A program made the position numbers and the translations under genes. From contig CACCPR010000006.1 in the NCBI GenBank assembly GCA_902548045.1, forward strand, positions 1 through 22,111: DNA of 22,111 nucleotides, in the 5' to 3' direction. This document shows, piece by piece, positions 6,737-14,588 of the stretch. The stretch is from an uncultured Pelagibacteraceae bacterium. Its GTDB lineage: Bacteria; Pseudomonadota; Alphaproteobacteria; Pelagibacterales; Pelagibacteraceae. The stretch's first letter is position 1. Every line of letters starts with the position of its first letter. The notes beneath the pieces were generated by a model, which saw only the letters and a list, made by a program, of their open reading frames with translations, was not told the origin of the DNA and did not search any database.

Positions 6737-7549
6737 ATGGTTGAAATAACAAAAAAATATAAAATTGGAAAAAGAAGATTTGGCCTAATTAATTGGGTTG
6801 GAGCTTGGACATTATATCAAAAGGAAACTTTAAGATTTTTAAATGTTTGGATTCAAACTATTTTTTCTCCTTTAATATCCTCTCTTTTGTTTTTACTAGT
6901 TTTGACTTTAGCTATAGGATCTCAAAGAGGCGATGTATTAGGGGTTCCATTTATAATTTTTTTAGCACCCGGGTTAATTGCTATGCAGGTAATACAACAA
7001 TCTTTTTCCCATTCGTCCTCTTCTTTTATGATCAGCAAGATACAAGGAAATATAGTCGATTTGCTTTATGCCCCACTATCAGCTGCTGAAGTAACAATTT
7101 CAATATCTTTAGCTGCAGTGACAAGGAGTTTTATGATTGCGATTATTTCAATTTTGACTTTTTATTTGATTATAGATTTAGAGATAAAACATTTTTTTAT
7201 GCTAGCATTGTTTACATTTTTATCATCTTTCATTTTAGGAAACATAGGAATTATAGCTGGGCTTTGGGCTGAAAAATTTGATCACATGGCTACTGTGACT
7301 AATTTTGTAATAGTTCCGCTCTCTTTTTTATCAGGCACTTTTTATACTATAGATAGATTGCCGAAATTTTTACAAACCATAAGTGAAGCTAATCCTTTTT
7401 TTTATATGATTGATGGTTTTAGATACAGTTTTATCGGAGTTGCGGACGGGTCTATTAAAACGGGAATTATTTATTTATGTTTTTTGAGCTTTTTAACTTG
7501 GTTAGCTGCTTATCTTTTATTTAAAAAAGGTTATAAGATAAGATCTTAA
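6737..7549 (+). CDS. ABC-2 type transporter permease
   Basis: This 270-residue inner-membrane protein matches the ABC-2 permease family (YadH/NodJ/drug or polysaccharide exporters). After a short cytoplasmic start there are about six membrane helices. Typical landmarks are ETLRFLNVWIQTIFSPLISSLLFLLV, FLAPGLIAMQVIQQSF, PLSAAEVTISISLAAVTRSF and VIVPLSFLSGTFYTIDRLPKFLQ, then NPFFYMIDGFRYSFIG. The substrate cannot be told from the sequence. Such permeases need a separate ATPase, and none is adjacent: gcrA lies upstream on the other strand, and argD follows after 3 bases. It probably shares a transcript with argD and argF. Confidence 0.88.
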   Translation: MVEITKKYKIGKRRFGLINWVGAWTLYQKETLRFLNVWIQTIFSPLISSLLFLLVLTLAIGSQRGDVLGVPFIIFLAPGLIAMQVIQQSFSHSSSSFMISKIQGNIVDLLYAPLSAAEVTISISLAAVTRSFMIAIISILTFYLIIDLEIKHFFMLALFTFLSSFILGNIGIIAGLWAEKFDHMATVTNFVIVPLSFLSGTFYTIDRLPKFLQTISEANPFFYMIDGFRYSFIGVADGSIKTGIIYLCFLSFLTWLAAYLLFKKGYKIRS

Positions 7550-7552
7550 ACT

Positions 7553-8716
7553 ATGAGCGCAATATTAAAAACATATAACAGAAAAAAAATATCTTTTAAA
7601 AGAGGCAAAGGTAGTTTTCTTTACTCTACAAAGGGCACCAAATATTTAGATTTTGTACAAGGTATAGCAGTAAATTGTTTAGGCCATTCTAATGATTATT
7701 TGAACAAAGCTATTCAAAAACAATCAAAAAAGTTATGGCATGTTTCAAATGTTTTTACCATACCGGAGCAAGAAAAATTAGCTAAAAGATTAAAACAAAA
7801 AACATTTGCAGATTACGTTCTTTTCCAAAACTCAGGCGCCGAAGCGACCGAAGCAGCTATTAAATTTGCTAGAAGATATTTTTATTCTAAGGGCAAATCT
7901 AAAAAGAATAGAATTTTATGTATTAACAATAGTTTCCATGGAAGAACTTTAGCAACAATTTTCGCAAGCAATAGTAAAAAAATGACTGAAGGATTTTACC
8001 CAAAAGTAGAAGGATTTGACCATTTTAATTTTGGAGATCACAAAAAATTGGAAAGAGCTATAACTAATAAGACAGCAGCCATTATGGTTGAAACAATTAT
8101 GGGTGAGGGAGGAATTAAAGTAATACCTGACTATTGCTTAAAAGGATTGAGAAAATTATGTAATAAAAAAAAAATTTTACTTATCTTAGATGAAGTTCAA
8201 TGTGGCATTGGAAGAAGTGGAAAATTTATGGCTTACGAGTACGCTAAAATTAAACCAGATATCGTTCCAATTGCAAAAGGGATAGGTGGTGGATTTCCTA
8301 TTGGAGCAGTATTAGTAAATAAAAAAGTTGCATCAGGCATGAAACCAGGAACGCATGGCTCTACATTTGGCGGAAATCCATTAGCAATGAGCGCTGGAAA
8401 TGCAGTATTGGACATTCTGTTTAAAAAAAACTTTCTTGCCAAAGTAAGATTTAAAGGAAATTATTTTTATAAAGAATTAGAAAAATTAAAAAACAAATAT
8501 CCTAGAGTAATTAAAGAAGTTAGAGGCAAAGGATTATTAATAGGTTTAGCTTTACATATAAATCAAGCTAACTTTATTCAAAAATTAATGGATAATAAAC
8601 TTTTAACTGTCAGAGCATCTGAAAATGTTGTCAGACTTTTGCCTCCTTTAACAGTTACAAGAAATGAAATTAATCTAGCATTAAAAATTCTGGAAAACGT
8701 GTGTAAAAAATATTAA
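7553..8716 (+). CDS. argD: Acetylornithine aminotransferase
   Basis: This PLP enzyme of class III aminotransferases makes N-acetylornithine in arginine synthesis and may also serve in lysine synthesis (succinyl-diaminopimelate). It is 387 residues, normal for ArgD. Motifs: GIAVNCLGHS near the start, FQNSGAEATEAAIKFARRY (PLP phosphate site), NNSFHGRTLA, ILDEVQCGIGRSGKF (Asp that contacts the PLP ring), and the Schiff-base lysine K242 in PIAKGIGGGFPIGA. THGSTFGGNPLA follows. It starts 3 bases after the permease stop and overlaps argF by one base (TAATG), so it sits in the middle of a tight operon. Confidence 0.95.
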   Translation: MSAILKTYNRKKISFKRGKGSFLYSTKGTKYLDFVQGIAVNCLGHSNDYLNKAIQKQSKKLWHVSNVFTIPEQEKLAKRLKQKTFADYVLFQNSGAEATEAAIKFARRYFYSKGKSKKNRILCINNSFHGRTLATIFASNSKKMTEGFYPKVEGFDHFNFGDHKKLERAITNKTAAIMVETIMGEGGIKVIPDYCLKGLRKLCNKKKILLILDEVQCGIGRSGKFMAYEYAKIKPDIVPIAKGIGGGFPIGAVLVNKKVASGMKPGTHGSTFGGNPLAMSAGNAVLDILFKKNFLAKVRFKGNYFYKELEKLKNKYPRVIKEVRGKGLLIGLALHINQANFIQKLMDNKLLTVRASENVVRLLPPLTVTRNEINLALKILENVCKKY

Positions 8717-9642
8717 TGAAAAATTTTATTAACATCTCTGATTTATCCTCTAATGATTTAAGATCAATTATAGAGCAGGCTAAATCTAGGAAAGAAAAAA
8801 GAAAAAAATTAAATAAGTCCGCACCTGATGAAGATAAACCTTTTGAAGGCAAATCTATGGTTATGATTTTCGAAAAACCATCTACCAGAACAAGAATGTC
8901 GTTTGACATAGCTGTTCAACAATTAGGCGGACATTCTATTACTTTAAATCCAGATGGAATTCATTATGGAAAAGGCGATGAAACTTTAAAAGATACTGCT
9001 AAAGTATTAAGCGAGTATGTTGATATTGTAATGCTCAGAACCGCATCTCATGATAATTTAGAGGAGTTTGGAAAGTATTTGGAAATACCTATTATCAACG
9101 GACTATCAGATCAAAGTCATCCATGTCAAATTATGTCAGATATTCTTACTTTTGAGGAAATAAAGGGAAATATCGAAAATAGAACTATATCTTGGCTAGG
9201 AGATGGGAATAACAATATGTCGAATTCCCTTATTGAAGCGGCGGGAAAATTTAAATTCAAATTAAAAATTGGATGTCCTAAAAAATATTCACCTGAAAAA
9301 AAAATCTTAAAATGGGCAAAAAAAAATAATGTAAAACTTATGATATCGGAAAATCCTGTAGAAGCTGTAAAAGACTCAGATTGTGTTATGACTGATAAAT
9401 GGATTTCCATGAACGATAAGGTAAATAAAAAATTTAAAAAGAAAAATTTAAAGAAATATCAAGTAAATAAAAAATTAATGAAATATGCCAAAAGAGATGC
9501 AATTTTTATGCACTGTTTACCTGTTGGAAGGGGAGAGGAAGTAACAAATGAAGTTATTGATGGTAAACAATCAGTTGTTTGGAAACAAGCGCTCAATAGG
9601 GTACACGCTCAAAAAAGTATTATTAACTGGTGCTTAGCCTAA
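8716..9642 (+). CDS. argF: Ornithine carbamoyltransferase
   Basis: This joins carbamoyl phosphate to ornithine to make citrulline, the sixth step of arginine synthesis, in the cytoplasm. Length, 308 residues, is typical of the anabolic enzyme. The carbamoyl-phosphate loop STRTRMSFD begins at residue 56. DQSHPCQ and the ornithine-binding HCLPVGRGEE (from residue 266) are intact. The start overlaps the argD stop by one base. The stop overlaps the stop of the convergent cytochrome gene by four bases, leaving no space for a terminator. The C-terminal part (about residues 190-250) is very rich in lysine and asparagine, as expected at this base composition. Confidence 0.96.
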   Translation: MKNFINISDLSSNDLRSIIEQAKSRKEKRKKLNKSAPDEDKPFEGKSMVMIFEKPSTRTRMSFDIAVQQLGGHSITLNPDGIHYGKGDETLKDTAKVLSEYVDIVMLRTASHDNLEEFGKYLEIPIINGLSDQSHPCQIMSDILTFEEIKGNIENRTISWLGDGNNNMSNSLIEAAGKFKFKLKIGCPKKYSPEKKILKWAKKNNVKLMISENPVEAVKDSDCVMTDKWISMNDKVNKKFKKKNLKKYQVNKKLMKYAKRDAIFMHCLPVGRGEEVTNEVIDGKQSVVWKQALNRVHAQKSIINWCLA

Positions 9643-10181
9643 GGCAATGGTTTAGGATTGCTACTTTTTGAATTCATATACAAAATAACAGAAGCTCTAT
9701 CTTTTTCTTTTCTTAAACCAGCAAATGCCATTTTCGTCCCTTTAATATAAGCTTGTGGTTTAATTAAGTAAGCATTCATTTCTTCAAAATTCCATTCCTT
9801 AGCATATGCAATCATTGCTTTAGAGTATTTATAGTCTTTAACAGAACCAGCTTGTCTTCCTATTACTCCCCATAAATTTGGTCCTATCATATTTTTTCCA
9901 TCAGCTGCCACCATATGACAAGCACTGCATTTTTTAAAAACTTTTTCTCCATGAACTAAATCACCCATCGCAAGCAATTGTTTAATATCTACTATTTCTT
10001 TTGTCTTGGACTTAACTGCTACATTTGATGGTTCTACGGCTTCTAATCCCTCAATTTTGTAGGCTGATTGTTTGGGTTTATCTACATGAAAAATTATGTC
10101 TGCGAATTTTCCAATACCTATGATAATTAAAGCCGTTAGAAGAATTGCAGCAATAATTTTATTTATTTCAAAACTGTCCAT
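9639..10181 (-). CDS. Membrane-anchored c-type cytochrome, CycM-like
   Basis: This 180-residue protein has an uncleaved N-terminal membrane anchor (residues 8-25, IIAAILLTALIIIGIG), then a linker and one class I cytochrome c domain facing the periplasm. The haem site is CSACH (C85, C88, H89), preceded by HGEKVFKKC, and M151 in GTKMAFAGL is the likely sixth ligand. GPNLWGVIGRQAGSV is the family's hinge region. In alphaproteobacteria such anchored cytochromes (CycM, cytochrome c552) carry electrons from the bc1 complex to the aa3 oxidase. I start at ATG 10181; an upstream GTG at 10211 would add ten residues before the anchor. It is convergent with argF and transcribed alone. Confidence 0.9.
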   Translation of the reverse strand: MDSFEINKIIAAILLTALIIIGIGKFADIIFHVDKPKQSAYKIEGLEAVEPSNVAVKSKTKEIVDIKQLLAMGDLVHGEKVFKKCSACHMVAADGKNMIGPNLWGVIGRQAGSVKDYKYSKAMIAYAKEWNFEEMNAYLIKPQAYIKGTKMAFAGLRKEKDRASVILYMNSKSSNPKPLP

Positions 10182-10250
10182 AATTTTGATAAACCTATTG
10201 ACATATAACACGACTGTAAAAAAAAAACTTAATTTACTTAATATTTTTTT

Positions 10251-10265
10251 GCGTCTTTGAGACGC
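10251..10265 (+). promoter_or_regulatory. Hairpin in the kdsB ribosome-binding region
   Basis: GCGTCT-TTG-AGACGC is a perfect six-pair hairpin that ends six bases before the kdsB ATG, where a ribosome site would be expected; no Shine-Dalgarno sequence is visible. It is preceded, not followed, by a T run on the plus strand, so it is not a terminator in either direction. It could be an operator or could modulate translation. Confidence 0.5.
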
Positions 10266-10271
10266 ATAATT

Positions 10272-11015
10272 ATGAATAAAACAGCTATAATAATACCCTC
10301 TAGACTAGATGCTCGAAGATTTCCCAACAAACCTCTGAAACTTATAAACAATAAAGAAATGATATTGCATGTATATGATGCGGCAGTTAAATCAAAAGTG
10401 GGAGACGTATTTGTTGCTTCACCTGACCAAGAAATAATTGAAATTGTGAAAAAAATAGGTGGAAAAGCAATTAAAACATCTGAATTTCATGAAACTGGCA
10501 CAGATAGAATTTTTGAAGTTTTTGAAAAGACATTAAAAAGTGAACCAGATATTATTATTAATCTCCAAGGTGATATGCCAAATATCAAACCTGAATCCAT
10601 TAAACACTTAATTGACTATATGAAGCAGGGGAAATGTGAAATTGCTACTTTAGCCTCTACTCTATTAAGTAATGAAGTTAATGAAATAGACGTAGTAAAA
10701 GTTTTTACAAAAGAAAAAATTAAAAAATTATCATTTGCTATAGTCTCTGATTTTGATAGGAAAATTACTACAGGCCATAATGATTTTGCATACCACCATA
10801 TTGGAATTTATGGATTTACTAAAAAGGCTTTAATACAATATGTTAGACTCAAAAGAAGTAAGTTTGAGATAGAAAGAAATTTGGAGCAAATGAGAGCTTT
10901 AGAAAATAATTTGAAGATACATGTAGGGTTTTTGGAAACTTCACCTTTAAGTGTTGACACCGAAGAAGATCTAATTGAAGTTAAAAAATTAATGGAAAAA
11001 AATGAAAAAAATTAA
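10272..11015 (+). CDS. kdsB: 3-deoxy-manno-octulosonate cytidylyltransferase
   Basis: This activates Kdo as CMP-Kdo for lipopolysaccharide inner core, so it marks a Gram-negative envelope. The 247-residue product starts with the nucleotide-binding segment IIPSRLDARRFPNKPL. VVDVFVA-type strands, TGTDRIFE, and the metal-binding NLQGDMP follow. YHHIGIYGFTKKAL and ERNLEQMRALEN, characteristic of KdsB, are in the second half. I choose ATG 10272 instead of TTG 10257, which lies in a hairpin loop. The last 14 bases overlap pheA. Confidence 0.94.
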   Translation: MNKTAIIIPSRLDARRFPNKPLKLINNKEMILHVYDAAVKSKVGDVFVASPDQEIIEIVKKIGGKAIKTSEFHETGTDRIFEVFEKTLKSEPDIIINLQGDMPNIKPESIKHLIDYMKQGKCEIATLASTLLSNEVNEIDVVKVFTKEKIKKLSFAIVSDFDRKITTGHNDFAYHHIGIYGFTKKALIQYVRLKRSKFEIERNLEQMRALENNLKIHVGFLETSPLSVDTEEDLIEVKKLMEKNEKN

Positions 11016-11844
11016 AATTGCAATACAAGGAGAGCTCGGTGCATATTCACATATAGCTGCGAACAGTTTATTCAAGGATGCAGAAATAAAAACTTGCTCA
11101 ACTTTTGAAGAAACTTTTAAAAATGCTTACGAAGACGAAAATTATAAAATTATAATTCCTATAGAAAATTCTTTAGCTGGAAGAGTAGCAGATATTCATT
11201 ATCTTTTACCAAGATACAAATTACAAATTCATGGCGAATTTTTTTTAAATGTAGAGCATAACTTACTTTGTAAACCAGAGGCAAAATTAGAAGATATAAA
11301 ATATGTTAGAAGTCACGCACAGGCTTTAGGCCAATGTCAAAAAATAATTATGAAAAATAAATTTTTACCGATTATATCTGCTGACACAGCAGGATCAGCA
11401 AAAGATCTGGCCGATGGAAATGATAAATCTATTGCAGCTATTGCCTCAGATCTTTCGGCTGAAATTTATAAACTAAAAATTTTAGAAAAAAATATAGAGG
11501 ATGAAAAAGGGAATGTTACTCGATTTCTTGTTATGGGGAAAAATATAGTGCAACCAGAATACAATAAAGAAAAAAAATTTATAACAAGTTGCATTTTTAG
11601 AGTAAAAAGCGAGCCATCAGCTCTTTATAAATGCTTAGGTGGTTTTGCAACTAATCAAGTTAATTTAACAAAATTAGAAAGTTTTTCGGTAAAAAATACT
11701 TTTGATCAAGCTAATTTTTATCTTGATCTGGAAGGTCACATTGAGGAGTCTGGAGTAAAAAAAGCTATGGAAGAACTTGGGTTTCATACAGTAACATTAA
11801 ATATTTTAGGTGTTTATGAAGCCTCTACATTTAGGCAAAAATAG
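11002..11844 (+). CDS. pheA: Prephenate dehydratase
   Basis: This turns prephenate into phenylpyruvate in phenylalanine synthesis. It is the single-function form (280 residues), without a chorismate mutase domain. The catalytic half shows QGELGAYSHIAA at the N-terminus, IPIENSLAGRVADIHYLL, and GNVTRFLVMG, which holds the key Thr of the TRF motif. A C-terminal ACT domain (about residues 195-275) contains PSALYKCLGGFATNQVNLTKLES and should bind phenylalanine for feedback inhibition. The start lies within the kdsB end, so the two genes are translationally linked. It ends 58 bases before the SRP RNA. Confidence 0.94.
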   Translation: MKKIKIAIQGELGAYSHIAANSLFKDAEIKTCSTFEETFKNAYEDENYKIIIPIENSLAGRVADIHYLLPRYKLQIHGEFFLNVEHNLLCKPEAKLEDIKYVRSHAQALGQCQKIIMKNKFLPIISADTAGSAKDLADGNDKSIAAIASDLSAEIYKLKILEKNIEDEKGNVTRFLVMGKNIVQPEYNKEKKFITSCIFRVKSEPSALYKCLGGFATNQVNLTKLESFSVKNTFDQANFYLDLEGHIEESGVKKAMEELGFHTVTLNILGVYEASTFRQK

Positions 11845-11866
11845 TCCACAAAATTCAAATCTAGAC

Positions 11867-11896
11867 TTGTAGTATTCAAATTGATCTTGATATACT
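11867..11896 (+). promoter_or_regulatory. Candidate promoter for ffs-dnaX
   Basis: TTGTAG (11867-11872) and TATACT (11891-11896) lie 18 bases apart, and the RNA start predicted from the SRP fold (11903) falls seven bases after the -10 element. The -10 is good and the -35 weak. The 58-base gap after pheA shows no other clear element. Confidence 0.5.
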
Positions 11897-11902
11897 CATA
11901 AT

Positions 11903-11995
11903 GAGGTTGGCATCAGGTGGATGTTTCATAAACCCGGTCAGGTCTGAAAAGAAGCAGCCGTAGTGAAAACTATTCAGGTTGTTGCCTGCCTCTTT
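11903..11995 (+). ncRNA. ffs: 4.5S signal recognition particle RNA (small bacterial type)
   Basis: This is the RNA core of the signal recognition particle, which with Ffh targets membrane proteins. The diagnostic apical loop, GGTCAGGTCTGAAAAGAAGC (11936-11955), is the Ffh-binding domain. The ends pair: GAGGTTGGCA at 11903-11912 with TGCCTGCCTC at 11983-11992, with one mismatch and one G-U pair. A short T run (11993-11996) follows. The 3' end lies only about five bases from the dnaX ATG, so any dnaX message from this promoter carries the SRP RNA as its leader. Confidence 0.95.
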
Positions 11996-11999
11996 TAAT

Positions 12000-13670
12000 A
12001 TGATTAACAAAATTTTAGCACTTAAATATAGGCCCCAAGAATTTAAAGATTTGATAGGCCAAGAAGTAATGGCTCAAACGATTACTAACGCGATTAAATT
12101 AAATAAAACTCCTAACGCTTATTTATTAACTGGAATAAGAGGAGTTGGGAAAACAACAACAGCAAGATTAATTGCTAAAGCTTTAAATTGTACTAAAAAT
12201 TTTATTGAAGGCGAAAAGTGCAAAACTAACGAATACTGTCATTGTGCTGAAATTATAAACTCTAATCATATGGATATATTAGAAATGGATGCTGCTTCGA
12301 AAACTGGTATTGATGATGTTAGAGAGCTAATTGAAAATTCAAAATATAGTCCTACAAGCGCAAAATTTAAAATATTTATTATAGATGAAGTACATATGCT
12401 CTCAAAACAAGCTTTTAATGGTTTGCTAAAAACTTTGGAGGAACCACCACCAAGTTTAAAGTTTATTCTAGCAACAACGGAAGTAAGAAAAATACCAGTT
12501 ACAATTCTATCTAGGTGCCAAAGGTTTGATTTAAAAAGAGTCGGCGTTGATCAGCTATGTGTACACTTAAAAAAAATTGCCTCAAAAGAAAATGGAAAAA
12601 TCTCAGATGACGCAATTAATTTAATTGCCAGAACATCCGAAGGCTCAGTTAGAGATGCGATTTCGCTTTTAGACCGCGCACTAATATCTCAATCAATCAA
12701 TAAAAATAACTTTGTTGAAGCAAAAGATGTAAGAGAAATGCTGGGTCTAGTTGATAGAACAAAAATTATTTCTCTATTCAAAGAAGTCTTAAGTGGAAAT
12801 GAAAAACAAGCGTTAATTTATTTAAAGGAAATGATCGACAGTGGTTTAGATGCAAAAAATTTTTTAAACGATATTTTAGAGGTTTTATATATTTTTAGTA
12901 GAAGAATTAATTTGGGTTCATTTGATAAAGATCAATCTGTTTCAGAGACAGAGTCCCAAATGGTTGACGAATATTCTAAAAATATTGATATGCAGGATAT
13001 AGGGTTATTTTGGCAACTTACAATTAAAACTATTGATGAATTAAGATTAATTGGAAATGAAAATTTAACTTTAGAAATGTATATTATGCAAATGGTACAT
13101 TTAAAAAATATTGAAGTTAAAAAAGAAATTTTAATTGAAAATACAGCAGATAATAAATCTCAAAATCTAGTTGGTCAATCTGTAAAAGAGTCAAATCAAG
13201 ACACAGATCTACCTAGTCAAGTAAAAAATCAATTAAAAAATACCGATCAATTAAAAACAAATCCAATTAAAAATTTATTAGATACTAATAATACAAAAAT
13301 TGAGATTACAAATTTTCAAGATTTAATAAAAAAAGCTAATAAAGAAAAAGAGGTTGAGCTAAAATTTGACTTAGAGAGGAATGTAAAATTAGTTAGTTTT
13401 AGAAAAGGAAAAATAGACATAAGTTTTAATGAAAAATTGAACAAAAATTTTATTAAAAACCTAACAGAAAAACTTTTACTATGGACGGGAGAAAGATGGG
13501 TTATATCTTTAAGTAAAAATAGTGATGTAAAAAGTATTTATGAGCAAAATATGGAGCAAAAATCCTCAGAATTATCAGAATTTAAAAAAAGTGAATTAGC
13601 TTCTCAAATCAAAGAGGCTTTCCCTGACGCCAAACTAGTAGATATAAAAGAAGAGGAATATAATGACTGA
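12000..13670 (+). CDS. dnaX: DNA polymerase III subunit tau (clamp loader)
   Basis: DnaX is the ATPase of the clamp loader that puts the sliding clamp on DNA. The 556-residue product starts MINKILALKYRPQEF, the usual DnaX beginning. Walker A is GIRGVGKT (45-52), Walker B is IIDEVHML (about 127-134), and the sensor/arginine-finger segment is ILSRCQRFDL. The zinc module has cysteines at 64, 74, 80 and 82; the spacing C-x5-C-x-C departs from the usual CxxC pattern. Domain III spans about 220-370. The rest is a Lys/Asn-rich linker and a tau-type C-terminal domain. I reject the TTG start at 11979, which lies inside the SRP RNA. Its end overlaps ybaB by eight bases. An A7 tract at 13328-13334 could allow a short gamma form. 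Confidence 0.95.
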   Translation: MINKILALKYRPQEFKDLIGQEVMAQTITNAIKLNKTPNAYLLTGIRGVGKTTTARLIAKALNCTKNFIEGEKCKTNEYCHCAEIINSNHMDILEMDAASKTGIDDVRELIENSKYSPTSAKFKIFIIDEVHMLSKQAFNGLLKTLEEPPPSLKFILATTEVRKIPVTILSRCQRFDLKRVGVDQLCVHLKKIASKENGKISDDAINLIARTSEGSVRDAISLLDRALISQSINKNNFVEAKDVREMLGLVDRTKIISLFKEVLSGNEKQALIYLKEMIDSGLDAKNFLNDILEVLYIFSRRINLGSFDKDQSVSETESQMVDEYSKNIDMQDIGLFWQLTIKTIDELRLIGNENLTLEMYIMQMVHLKNIEVKKEILIENTADNKSQNLVGQSVKESNQDTDLPSQVKNQLKNTDQLKTNPIKNLLDTNNTKIEITNFQDLIKKANKEKEVELKFDLERNVKLVSFRKGKIDISFNEKLNKNFIKNLTEKLLLWTGERWVISLSKNSDVKSIYEQNMEQKSSELSEFKKSELASQIKEAFPDAKLVDIKEEEYND

Positions 13671-13983
13671 TTTCAATGACATGCTCTCTAAAGCAAAAGC
13701 CATGCAAGATAAAATGAAGGAAGCACAAGCGCAAATAAAAAAAATTGAAGTAGAAGGAGAGGCTGGTGGAAAATTAGTTAAAGTTATTTTAACTGGAGAT
13801 TATGAGATAAAATCTATTTTTATAAGTGATGAAGCTAAGAAAGAAAATCAAGACATAATAAATGATTTAATTATTGCCGCATTTAACAATGCAAAAGAAA
13901 ATCTAAAAAAGAAATCCGCCGAAGAACTCTCAAAAGTAACAGGTGGTTTAAATTTGCCTTTTGATCTAAAACTGCCTTTCTAA
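13663..13983 (+). CDS. Nucleoid-associated protein YbaB/EbfC
   Basis: This 106-residue DNA-binding dimer is usually found between dnaX and recR, as here. Landmarks are MLSKAKAMQDKMKEAQAQIKK (long basic helix), VEGEAGGKLVKVILTGDYEI and the acidic Asn-rich second helix IIAAFNNAKENLKKK, ending in GGLNLPF. It binds the nucleoid, and the conserved dnaX-recR context suggests a role near replication or recombination, though its exact job is not settled. It overlaps dnaX by eight bases and touches recR with a one-base TAATG overlap. Confidence 0.94.
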   Translation: MTDFNDMLSKAKAMQDKMKEAQAQIKKIEVEGEAGGKLVKVILTGDYEIKSIFISDEAKKENQDIINDLIIAAFNNAKENLKKKSAEELSKVTGGLNLPFDLKLPF

Positions 13984-14588
13984 TGGATAATGATATTCCT
14001 GAAATAAATGAGTTGATCAAACAATTTTCAAAACTACCAGGCCTAGGACCGAAATCAGCAAAAAGAATAATATTAAAATTAATAAATAATAAAGAAAAAA
14101 TGGTTAAACCTTTAGCTAAATCACTAGCTCAAGTTTACAAAAATGTAGTGCGTTGTGTAGATTGTGGAAACTTAAAAGTTAATGATAAAGTATGTATTTG
14201 CGCTACAGATAATTCGTATGACAAGATTTGTGTTGTTGAAAATTTAGCAGATATGTGGGTAATTGATTCAGCTAAAATATTTAAAGGTCATTACCATATT
14301 TTGGGCGGAACATTAAATTCAAGTGAAAATTATGAACAAAAAAACTTATTAATTGAGTCATTAGTAAAAAGAATCAAAAAAAATAATTTAAAAGAGGTAA
14401 TTATTGCAACGAGCGCAACAGTTGAAGGTCAAACAACTGCACATTATATCGAAGACACAATAAAAAACGATAAAATTAAAATAACTAAATTAGCCCAAGG
14501 CTTGCCCGTTGGTGGGGAAATCGAGCAACTCGATGATGGGACTTTATTTTCAGCTTTTAAAAATAGAGTTCCTGTTACTAGTGGTTAG
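13983..14588 (+). CDS. recR: Recombination protein RecR
   Basis: RecR acts with RecO (and RecF) to load RecA on gapped single-stranded DNA. The 201-residue product has the helix-hairpin-helix LPGLGPKSAKRI (about 18-29), a four-cysteine zinc site (CVDCGNLKVNDKVCIC, about 58-73), the Toprim domain beginning KICVVENLADMWVID, and the C-terminal Walker-like segment IKITKLAQGLPVGGEIE. Length is standard. It ends the dnaX-ybaB-recR run and its stop directly abuts the stop of convergent glcB. Confidence 0.96.
   Translation: MDNDIPEINELIKQFSKLPGLGPKSAKRIILKLINNKEKMVKPLAKSLAQVYKNVVRCVDCGNLKVNDKVCICATDNSYDKICVVENLADMWVIDSAKIFKGHYHILGGTLNSSENYEQKNLLIESLVKRIKKNNLKEVIIATSATVEGQTTAHYIEDTIKNDKIKITKLAQGLPVGGEIEQLDDGTLFSAFKNRVPVTSG

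Noticed and set aside
10251..10265. Hairpin before kdsB as a terminator
   Set aside because: The T run lies upstream on the plus strand and reads as A after the stem on the minus strand, so it does not end transcription in either direction.
11979..11999. Upstream TTG start for dnaX
   Set aside because: It lies inside the 3' arm of the SRP RNA and adds residues unlike DnaX, whereas ATG 12000 gives the usual N-terminus.
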